DNA of 28,470 nt, taken from the NCBI GenBank assembly GCA_934358675.1, contig CAKRKX010000022.1, positions 1-28,470 of the forward strand, in the 5' to 3' direction. Below the pieces are notes generated by a model that worked only from the letters and a program-made list of their open reading frames with translations, was not told the DNA's origin and searched no databases. Shown here piece by piece: positions 21,977-28,470 of the stretch. Numbering within the stretch: the stretch's first letter is position 1; each line of letters starts with the position of its first letter. Source of the stretch: an uncultured Agathobacter sp. GTDB taxonomy: Bacteria; Bacillota; Clostridia; Lachnospirales; Lachnospiraceae. Both the position numbers and the translations under genes were made by a program.

Positions 21977-24262
21977 ATGAGAAGATATTGGAAATATAAG
22001 GTAAGAAATTCGCAGATTTTTAAAACTATACATTTATTCGTGATCATTATTGTTTTTAGTGTGATCATTTTCTTTCAGGTGTACCACTCGTATATCGATG
22101 ACATACTGTACGAGGAGCGCCTGAGTCAGATGAAGGCGGTTACTTCGCAGCTTTTTGAAGGCCTTGAAGAGATGGTGGATAATCGTTGGGAGACGGTCAT
22201 CTCACAGGGAAACCGACTGGATGACAATTTAATTACCAATGTTGAGGAACTGACGGAGTTTATGACGAAGCAGGCGAAGATTAACGAATTTGACAAGAAA
22301 AGCCAGCGGCTGATCGCGGTGGACAATATGGGACGGTACTATACCAGAGAAGGCATGCAGGGAAATCTGCAGGAGATGAATGTACTGCTTGACGAACCGC
22401 AGCAGGTCAGTTTTGTCACAAACAGTATCACAAAAAACAATACGGAGATCGTGTTCCTGGAGAAGATGACCGTACCGACGCATATCGATGACGGAAGCCG
22501 GATCGTAACGATCGAGTATTACGGGATTGCGCAGGACATGCAGGTGTTCAATCCGCATTTCGAGTGCAATGCCTATAAAGGAAACAACACGGTGTATGTG
22601 ATCGATCGTGACGGACTTAAGCTTTTTAACAGTCAGTCCAACGAAGTGCTACACGGCTACAATACCTACACGGTGCTGGAAAATATGGAATATCTGCACG
22701 GAAGTTCCTTTGAGCAGGCAAGGGAGGAATTGCGTTTAAATGATATCTCTTATTCCAATGCAATTCTGGAGGGGACGGAGTATTACTACGCGCTGTATCA
22801 GATGGAGGATTCGCAGTGGAATCTGCTTTTTTTAGTGCCGTCCTCGTACGTTGCGCAGAATACGGTGCGGCTGGTCAGTCTGTCCATGCGGATCGTGCTG
22901 ATCTTCGCGATCATTCTCGTTACGACCAGTGCGGCTGCCATCTTTGCGACGATGCGGCATCTGCAGAAGCAGGCGGTGGAGAACGAGCGCAAAAACAGCG
23001 ATAAACTGGCACATATCAACGAACAGCTCGACCAGAAGAATGCGGATCTGTCCAAGGCGGTGCAGGTGGCGGAGACGGCGTTTGAGATGGCGGAGAGTGC
23101 CAACCATGCCAAAAGCGATTTCCTTGCCAATATGTCGCATGACATCCGAACGCCGATGAATGCGATCATCGGTATGACGACGCTGCTTGAACATGATGTG
23201 GCATCACCTCTGAAGGTCTGCGAATATACAAAGAAGATCAAGAGTTCCAGCCAGCATCTGCTTGGAATTATCAATGATGTGCTCGACATGAGCAAGATCG
23301 AGAGCGGCAAGACGACCATAAACGTGGGTGAATTTTATCTGCTGGATCTCTTAGAGCAGATGGATACGGCGTTCCGCCCGCAGACGGATGCAAAACATCA
23401 GACATTTGAGATCGTGACGCAGGAACTCAAACACGCATGGCTCTGGGGTGACAGCATGCGCCTGATGCAGATCCTGAACAATCTGTTGTCCAATGCCTAC
23501 AAATATACGTCACAGGGCGGGGCGATACGCGTCGAGATTCTGGAGATGGAGCAGTCCTCGTCGGCCTATGCGAAGATCTGTTTCAAGGTGATCGACAACG
23601 GTATCGGAATGAGCAGGGAATTTCTTGCCAAAATCTATGACTCGTTTACCCGCGAGGAGCGTTCGGTCACGAACACGATTCAGGGAACGGGGCTCGGCAT
23701 GTCGATCGTCAAAAGTCTTGTGGACCTCATGGGCGGAAGCATCGATGTGGAAAGTATTCAGGGAAAAGGCACCTGTTTTGAACTGATCCTGGATTTCAGG
23801 ATTTCGGAGAAGAAGGCAAACGACATCCGACAGGAGGAGCAGGCGGAAGAAGTCGATACCCGGAGAATGGAGGGACTACGGTTTTTGTGCGCGGAGGATA
23901 ATGACCTCAATGCTGAAATTCTGACGGAGCTTTTACATATGGAGGGAGCAAGCTGTGTGATCTGTCCGAACGGACAGGAAGTTGTGGATGCATTTGAGCA
24001 GTCGGTGCCGGGAGAGTACGATATGATCCTGATGGATGTGCAGATGCCGGTCATGAACGGTTATGAGGCGACAAAAGCGATCCGCAGGGGAAACCATCCG
24101 CTCGCGCATACGATCCCGATCGTTGCGATGACAGCCAATGCGTTTTCCGAGGATGTACAGAAATCGCTGAGTGCCGGCATGAATGCGCACATATCCAAAC
24201 CGATGGATATGAAGAAGCTGGCACGGGTGGTGCAGAAGGAGCGGATGAAGGCTGCGGTCTGA
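21977..24262 (+). CDS. Membrane hybrid sensor histidine kinase with C-terminal receiver
   Basis: The 761-residue protein runs: TM1 (~17-36), an extracellular sensor of ~260 residues (Cache-like by size and placement), TM2 (~300-325), a coiled coil (~335-375), HisKA with phospho-acceptor H388 in '[15 protein letters not shown]', HATPase_c with N box '[10 protein letters not shown]', G1 'DNGIGM' and G2 'GTGLGMSIV', then a receiver with '[12 protein letters not shown]' and phospho-acceptor D687 in '[16 protein letters not shown]'. No HPt or DNA-binding output domain is present, and no separate response regulator is in the window, so the final output is unknown. The ATG at 21977 begins the basic cytoplasmic tail ([10 protein letters not shown]); in-frame codons upstream overlap the lipoprotein gene. 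Only a weak AAGG precedes it, so translation may be coupled to the lipoprotein gene. Confidence 0.93.
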   Translation: MRRYWKYKVRNSQIFKTIHLFVIIIVFSVIIFFQVYHSYIDDILYEERLSQMKAVTSQLFEGLEEMVDNRWETVISQGNRLDDNLITNVEELTEFMTKQAKINEFDKKSQRLIAVDNMGRYYTREGMQGNLQEMNVLLDEPQQVSFVTNSITKNNTEIVFLEKMTVPTHIDDGSRIVTIEYYGIAQDMQVFNPHFECNAYKGNNTVYVIDRDGLKLFNSQSNEVLHGYNTYTVLENMEYLHGSSFEQAREELRLNDISYSNAILEGTEYYYALYQMEDSQWNLLFLVPSSYVAQNTVRLVSLSMRIVLIFAIILVTTSAAAIFATMRHLQKQAVENERKNSDKLAHINEQLDQKNADLSKAVQVAETAFEMAESANHAKSDFLANMSHDIRTPMNAIIGMTTLLEHDVASPLKVCEYTKKIKSSSQHLLGIINDVLDMSKIESGKTTINVGEFYLLDLLEQMDTAFRPQTDAKHQTFEIVTQELKHAWLWGDSMRLMQILNNLLSNAYKYTSQGGAIRVEILEMEQSSSAYAKICFKVIDNGIGMSREFLAKIYDSFTREERSVTNTIQGTGLGMSIVKSLVDLMGGSIDVESIQGKGTCFELILDFRISEKKANDIRQEEQAEEVDTRRMEGLRFLCAEDNDLNAEILTELLHMEGASCVICPNGQEVVDAFEQSVPGEYDMILMDVQMPVMNGYEATKAIRRGNHPLAHTIPIVAMTANAFSEDVQKSLSAGMNAHISKPMDMKKLARVVQKERMKAAV

Positions 24263-24292
24263 GCACAAAGAGGGACAGAAGCCACAAATTTA

Positions 24293-24823
24293 TTATAGAA
24301 GCCTGATACAGCGGTTCAGCCATTCAATCATCATTTCCTCGCGCATGATCGCACCCATCAATACAAGATAATCGCCGAATTCATCGGAGTCGCTTTGTGG
24401 GACTTCGGTGAATTTTTTTTGATTATTTTTCAGGTGTTTCATGCGGGTGCGGTGTTTGTGCAGCTGATCCTCGAGCATGAATCTGCGATCTTCCGGATCA
24501 AGACAGTTGCAGAAGAAAATCTTAAGGCGTGAGACATCCTTCGGTGTCGGCTGAGCCTTTGTCTCTGTGGCAAGCCAGTCAAGGAAGTCTTCCCGTCCCG
24601 CGTCGGTAATATGGTAGAGTTTCTTCTCGGAGCTGGTCTCCGAGACTTCGACCTGGTAGGCCACGCAGCCTTCATCGGTCAGTTTCTTGAGTTCCGGGTA
24701 GATCTGACTGTGCTTGGCAGACCAGAATTCGCATAAGGTCGATTCAAACTGCTTCATCAGATCATATCCGGTCATTTCTTTTTGGTTTAAAAGGCCAAGA
24801 ATGGCATATTTTAAGGTTCTCAT
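24293..24823 (-). CDS. PadR-family transcriptional regulator
   Basis: The 176-residue protein has the PadR winged helix (residues ~1-80: MRTLKYAILGLLNQKEMTGY, then 'SQIYPELKKLTDEGCV' and 'KKLYHITDAGREDFLDWL') and a C-terminal helical dimerisation region (~95-176, Vir_act_alpha_C type) containing 'DVSRLKIFFCNCLDPEDR'. PadR repressors bind ATGT-N8-ACAT sites and often release on phenolic acids or other small aromatics. Such a site lies in the adjoining intergenic region over the divergent MFS promoter. The ATG at 24823 has GAAAGAG eight bases upstream and fits the family N-terminus; a GTG at 24832 is less likely. It converges on the kinase gene with only 30 bases between stops. Confidence 0.93.
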   Translation of the reverse strand: MRTLKYAILGLLNQKEMTGYDLMKQFESTLCEFWSAKHSQIYPELKKLTDEGCVAYQVEVSETSSEKKLYHITDAGREDFLDWLATETKAQPTPKDVSRLKIFFCNCLDPEDRRFMLEDQLHKHRTRMKHLKNNQKKFTEVPQSDSDEFGDYLVLMGAIMREEMMIEWLNRCIRLL

Positions 24824-24857
24824 TTCTTTCACTCTTTCGTAATTACAAACTTTCTTA

Positions 24858-24892
24858 TTGGAATATCATAGCATATCGGAAGAATATTCCAA
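24858..24892 (-). promoter_or_regulatory. padR promoter embedded in an inverted repeat
   Basis: Minus strand TTGGAA (24892-24887), 16-base spacer, TATGAT (24870-24865) with TGC before it. The same segment is bounded by perfect 9-bp arms TTGGAATAT (24858-24866) and ATATTCCAA (24884-24892), so both promoter hexamers lie in a dyad, possibly for autoregulation. Confidence 0.6.
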
Positions 24893-24975
24893 CCGATTTT
24901 GACATTTTCTCGCTTTTTTCTACTTTTGCACAAAACGGGTTGATTATTTTTGTGAATTACGACATGTATAAAATG

Positions 24976-24995
24976 ATATGTAAATATTTACATAT
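24976..24995. promoter_or_regulatory. PadR box overlapping the MFS gene -35
   Basis: ATATGTAAATATTTACATAT is a perfect 20-bp palindrome. Its inner part is ATGT-AAATATTT-ACAT, an exact match to the described PadR consensus ATGT-N8-ACAT. It covers the -35 hexamer (24987-24992), so binding should block transcription of the carrier gene. Confidence 0.8.
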
Positions 24996-25015
24996 AGGAA
25001 ATTATATGCTAAGAT
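24987..25015 (+). promoter_or_regulatory. Promoter of the MFS carrier gene
   Basis: TTTACA (24987-24992), 17-base spacer ending in TGC, TAAGAT (25010-25015). Extended -10, good spacing, leader of about 45 bases. Confidence 0.78.
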
Positions 25016-25068
25016 GATCACACATTGACATATTTTTAACAAAATACAAAGCAAAAGGAGACAAAAAG

Positions 25069-26298
25069 ATGAATTTAACAAAGAAACGATGGGTAATCCT
25101 GATAGCATGTTGCCTCATCAACTTATGCCTCGGATCAATCTACGCGTGGAGCGTATTTGCTTCTTCCATGGCGGAGTTCTTAAGCGTGCATGGCGGAGTC
25201 ACACTTACCACCGCGGACCTTGCAATTGTATATACGGTTGCGAATTCAGTAGGACCGATCACCATGATCAGTGGCGGCTGGTTCAATGACAAGTTCGGAC
25301 CGAAGAAGGTTATCCTGATCGGTGGAATCATGATCGGAATCGGAATGATCGCTTCCGGATTTGCGACAAGCGTCGGATTTTTAGTGGTAACTTACGGTCT
25401 GATCTTCGGACTGGGCCTTGGTATGACATACGGTACAACGGTCAGCAGTTGTATGAAGTTCTTCCCGGACAAGCGTGGTCTGATCGGTGGAATTACCACC
25501 GCGATCTACGGACTCGGTTCCGTGATCCTGCCTCCGGTCGTAACAGCGATTGTATCGGTTTCGAGTGCGGCAACCGCATTCAAGATTATCGGTGTTGTAT
25601 TTTTGATCGTGATCGTTGCATGTTCCTTCTTAATGGATCAGTGTCCGGCGGATTTTGTTCCGGAAGGGTGGACTCCACCGGTTGCAGCAGCGCAGAGTGG
25701 TGTTGTGAATAAGAACTGGAAAGAGATGTTAAAGACTCCGGTATTCTATGTAATGATCGTGCTGTTCACATGCGGCGCTTTTTCCGGAATGATGGTCATC
25801 TCACAGGCTTCCGCAGTTGCAACGAATATGGTTGGAATGACTGCACTTATGGCAAGTACTGCCGTATCTGCACTTGCAATCTTTAATGCAGCGGGACGTA
25901 TTTTCGCAGGACTTTTATCTGATCGCATCGGACGAATCAATACATTAACGATCGCCACCGTGCTTGGTGTGGCAGGACTTCTTCTGTTATACATGACAGG
26001 AGAGGGCGGATATGCAACTTTCTATATCGGTATCGCCGGTGTGGGATTAAGCTTTGGTTCTTTCATGGGTGTGTACCCGGGATTTACTGCGGATCAGTTC
26101 GGCGGCAAGAACAACAGCGTGAACTATGGAATCATGTTTATCGGTCTGGCTGCGGCAGGTTACTTCGGACCGTCCGCAATGCGCAGCATCTATATGACAG
26201 ACGGTGCTTATGCACGCGCATTCTTGATCGCTGCCGCATGTGGTGTGGTCGGATTTGTATTTACATTTATTTATCGCATTTTTACAAAGAAGGCTTAG
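25069..26298 (+). CDS. OxlT-like MFS transporter (oxalate/formate antiporter family)
   Basis: The 409-residue protein has 12 predicted membrane helices. The opening 'NLCLGSIYAWSVFASSM' is characteristic of the OxlT/monocarboxylate MFS branch, MFS motif A appears as GGWFNDKFGPKK (69-80), and the second-half copy as LLSDRIGRINTL. The branch carries small organic anions, often as antiport of substrate for reduced or decarboxylated product. AAAAGGAG lies before the ATG. With the PadR box upstream and an ene-reductase downstream, the likely cargo is an unsaturated or aromatic carboxylate; this is inferred. Confidence 0.9.
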   Translation: MNLTKKRWVILIACCLINLCLGSIYAWSVFASSMAEFLSVHGGVTLTTADLAIVYTVANSVGPITMISGGWFNDKFGPKKVILIGGIMIGIGMIASGFATSVGFLVVTYGLIFGLGLGMTYGTTVSSCMKFFPDKRGLIGGITTAIYGLGSVILPPVVTAIVSVSSAATAFKIIGVVFLIVIVACSFLMDQCPADFVPEGWTPPVAAAQSGVVNKNWKEMLKTPVFYVMIVLFTCGAFSGMMVISQASAVATNMVGMTALMASTAVSALAIFNAAGRIFAGLLSDRIGRINTLTIATVLGVAGLLLLYMTGEGGYATFYIGIAGVGLSFGSFMGVYPGFTADQFGGKNNSVNYGIMFIGLAAAGYFGPSAMRSIYMTDGAYARAFLIAAACGVVGFVFTFIYRIFTKKA

Positions 26299-26433
26299 TT
26301 AGTCACAAGCCCATACAAGAACAGAATTTGCAGCGGAAGCATTGCATTAGTGACAGGAGAGCATGAGGCATGATTCGGGATTGCGAGGGTATGGGTAAAT
26401 TGAATTATAGAGATGAAAGAGAGGATTTACACA

Positions 26434-28380
26434 ATGGAGAGAAAATATCCACATTTATGTCAGCCAATCACACTTGGAAATGTAACATTTCGTAACCGTA
26501 TGTTCGCATCGCCGATCGGTGCAACCGATATTGATAAAGATTGTGTTCCGGGCGAGAGAACACGCGCCTTTTACGAGCTTCGTGCCAAGGGCGGCGCGGC
26601 AGCCGTAACGATGAGTGAGCTTGTGGTACATCCGGAGACCGACGGATCGCACATGCTTCATCTGGATCTGGCAACTGTCGGATCACTTGCCGCATTTACC
26701 TTTACTGCGGATGCGATCAAGCGCCACGGTGCGGTGCCGAGTGTTGAGTTCTCACACTCCGGACAGTATGCCGGAACCTATATGGCAGATAAGAACAAAA
26801 AGCAGGGATTGACGCAGTACGGTCCATCGGACGGCGTGCGCCCAGACGGTATGAAGGTGACAGCTCTGACCAAGGAGCAGATCGCGGACATCGTGGAGCG
26901 TTACGGAGAGACGGCAAAGCTTGCAAAGCGTGCGGGATTTGAGATGATCATGATCCACGGCGGACACACTTGGCTGCTGAACCAGTTTATCTCCCCATAT
27001 TTCAATCACAGAACCGATGAGTACGGCGGAAGTTTTGAGAACCGCATGCGTTTTACCATTGAAGTACTTAAGTCGGTAAGAGAAGCAGTAGGACCGATGT
27101 TCCCGATCGAGTTTCGTATGAGCGGATCGGAGCTTTTCGAGGGCGGATATGACTTAGACGAAGGCGTAAGAATCGCACAGGCTGTCGAGGAATATGTGGA
27201 TCTCATCCATGTGTCTGCAGGTTCGTACCAGTTCGGCTTTTTTAAGACACATCCGTCGATGTTCTCCGAGCACGGCATGAATGTATATCTTGCAGCAGAG
27301 ATCAAGAAGCATGTAAAGAAGCCGGTTGCAACGATCGGTGCATTAAATGATCCGGAGCAGATGGAAGAAATCATCGCTTCCGGCAAGGCAGACGTGGTCT
27401 ACATGGGACGTGCGCTGCTTGCAGATCCGTACCTGCCACAGAAGGTCGTAACCGGAAATGACGACAAGATTGTGAAATGCCTGCGCTGCTTCGCATGTAT
27501 GGCAGAGCGTCCGACCACACAGACCAGAAGATGTACGGTCAATCCGCTCATCGGTCGTGAGATCGAGGGAACGGACATCGTTCCGGCAGCAGTCAAGAAG
27601 AATGTTCTCATTGTTGGCGGTGGTGTTGCCGGCCTTAAGGCAGCCGTAACCGCAGCGCTTCGCGGACACAAGGTTGTGCTCTGCGAAAAAAGCGACAAAG
27701 TTGGTGGAATCTTAAAGTGTGAGCAGGCGATCGACTTCAAGCACGAGATGTATCAGCTTGGATTATCGTTAGAAGCGCAGGCAATCGAGGCAGGTGTTGA
27801 GATTCGCTGCAATACAGAAGTGACACCGGAATATGCCGAGGCACAGAATGCAGACGTTATGATCCTTGCAGTCGGCTCCAATCCGATCGTTCCTCCGCTC
27901 AAGGGAATGGACGGCGATAACGTTGTGATCGTCAACAATTACTATCTTGAGAAAGAGAAAGTCGGCGACAGCGTCGTTGTGCTCGGTGGCGGTCTTGCAG
28001 GCTGTGAGGCAGCAATCCATCTGGCACAGGAAGGCAAGAAGGTACATCTTGTTGAGATGAGACCGGAGCTTGCACCGGATGCAAATATTCGTCACCGTCC
28101 GATCCTCATGCAGATGATCGAGAAATACGTTGAGGCACACACGCAGTATCAGGGTATGGAAGTGACCGCAGACGGCGTGATCTGTAAGGATGCAGACGGA
28201 AACGAAGTGCTCGTGCCGGGCAAATCTGTGGTATGTGCGGTTGGACAGCGTGCAAACAGAGATTGCGTGAATGCGCTTCGCGATTGCGCGCCGGTTGTTC
28301 GTGAGATCGGAGACTGTGTTCGTCCTGGTAATATCACGAATGCGGTCTATATGGGATATCATGCGGCGCTCGACATTTAA
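26434..28380 (+). CDS. Old-yellow-enzyme-type FMN/4Fe-4S/FAD oxidoreductase (2,4-dienoyl-CoA reductase / BaiCD-like)
   Basis: The 648-residue protein has the three-part plan of 2,4-dienoyl-CoA reductase, BaiCD/BaiH and clostridial enoate reductases: an FMN TIM barrel (1-~340; 'FRNRMFASPIG', 'MIHGGHTWLLNQFISPYFNHRTDEYGG' split over ~175-200), a 4Fe-4S binding site C349-x2-C352-x2-C355-x11-C367 ending in CTVNP, and a two-dinucleotide-fold half ('VLIVGGGVAGL', ~393; 'VVVLGGGLAGCEAA', ~515). Such enzymes reduce C=C bonds next to a carboxyl, CoA ester or ketone with NAD(P)H. The third Cys spacing (x2) differs from the x3 usual in the characterised members I recall. The ATG at 26434 has GAGG ten bases upstream; the in-frame ATG at 26413 lacks one. 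It lies 135 bases after the MFS gene with no terminator, so co-transcription is likely. Confidence 0.9.
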   Translation: MERKYPHLCQPITLGNVTFRNRMFASPIGATDIDKDCVPGERTRAFYELRAKGGAAAVTMSELVVHPETDGSHMLHLDLATVGSLAAFTFTADAIKRHGAVPSVEFSHSGQYAGTYMADKNKKQGLTQYGPSDGVRPDGMKVTALTKEQIADIVERYGETAKLAKRAGFEMIMIHGGHTWLLNQFISPYFNHRTDEYGGSFENRMRFTIEVLKSVREAVGPMFPIEFRMSGSELFEGGYDLDEGVRIAQAVEEYVDLIHVSAGSYQFGFFKTHPSMFSEHGMNVYLAAEIKKHVKKPVATIGALNDPEQMEEIIASGKADVVYMGRALLADPYLPQKVVTGNDDKIVKCLRCFACMAERPTTQTRRCTVNPLIGREIEGTDIVPAAVKKNVLIVGGGVAGLKAAVTAALRGHKVVLCEKSDKVGGILKCEQAIDFKHEMYQLGLSLEAQAIEAGVEIRCNTEVTPEYAEAQNADVMILAVGSNPIVPPLKGMDGDNVVIVNNYYLEKEKVGDSVVVLGGGLAGCEAAIHLAQEGKKVHLVEMRPELAPDANIRHRPILMQMIEKYVEAHTQYQGMEVTADGVICKDADGNEVLVPGKSVVCAVGQRANRDCVNALRDCAPVVREIGDCVRPGNITNAVYMGYHAALDI

Positions 28381-28470
28381 GGTTGAGGCAAAATCGGGTT
28401 TGTCGACTTAGATTTTTCGTATTCTAAGGCGGACGACACCGGATAATATAGGTGTAAAAACTGGCAGTGT
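28381..28470. other. 3' flank of the oxidoreductase gene, cut by window
   Basis: Contains a small hairpin, CTTAGA-N10-TCTAAG (28408-28429), with no T-run. The last 15 bases, AAAAACTGGCAGTGT, could be the left half of a terminator that continues beyond the window; this cannot be confirmed here. Confidence 0.3.

Noticed and set aside
28456..28470. Possible terminator AAAAACTGGCAGTGT
   Set aside because: Only one arm is within the window, so the hairpin cannot be verified.

Overview
The window looks like chromosomal DNA from a Firmicute of the Clostridia, most likely Lachnospiraceae. This is inferred from strong AGGAGG-type ribosome binding sites, moderate GC with AT-rich spacers, a T-box leader, a spore photoproduct lyase, a DUF3793-flavodoxin pair, a doubled feoA ahead of feoB, and a PadR/OxlT-type MFS/old-yellow-enzyme set. 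No rRNA, tRNA, insertion sequence, phage gene or CRISPR array was seen. Species cannot be told from the sequence.

Layout. 1-3548: 3' part of a large secreted protein with Cys-knuckle modules and a C-terminal Ig-like domain, ending in a strong terminator. 3634-3750: a scrap of a BMP-family lipoprotein gene. 3885-5261 (-): COG2509-type FAD oxidoreductase. 5424-6308 (-): cation diffusion facilitator with an unusually palindrome-rich leader. 6309-6809: a 500-base regulatory region with five 15-bp operator-like repeats at a 40-bp period, the last inside the spacer of the feo promoter. 6810-9746: feoA-feoA-feoB plus a Fur-like protein reduced to its DNA-binding domain. 10077-11148: DUF3793 protein and flavodoxin, with a related operator-like sequence at the promoter; feo and this operon look like one iron-responsive regulon. 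11341-12135 (-): Cof-type HAD phosphatase. 12282-14289: nucleosidase-like protein overlapping spore photoproduct lyase. 14422-16058: SDR and EamA transporter, overlapping by four bases. 16055-17653 (-): CPA1 cation/proton antiporter with two RCK_C domains. 17882-19585 (-): CstA-family transporter behind a complete T-box riboswitch (about 19630-19963). 20170-24262: lipoprotein fusing an ABC-type solute-binding domain to a 5'-nucleotidase C-terminal domain, followed by a membrane hybrid histidine kinase. 24293-24823 (-): PadR regulator. 25069-28380: OxlT-like MFS carrier and a BaiCD/2,4-dienoyl-CoA-reductase-like flavoenzyme.

How the parts may work together. The clearest units are (i) ferrous iron import plus flavodoxin under a shared operator type; (ii) amino-acid-starvation (uncharged tRNA) control of a CstA carrier; (iii) a binding-lipoprotein/hybrid-kinase sensory pair; (iv) a PadR-controlled carrier and ene-reductase, with a perfect ATGT-N8-ACAT PadR box over the carrier promoter, suggesting uptake and reduction of an unsaturated organic acid such as a hydroxycinnamate. 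Substrates and signals are inferences; promoters, operators, the T-box and the terminators are read directly from the bases.
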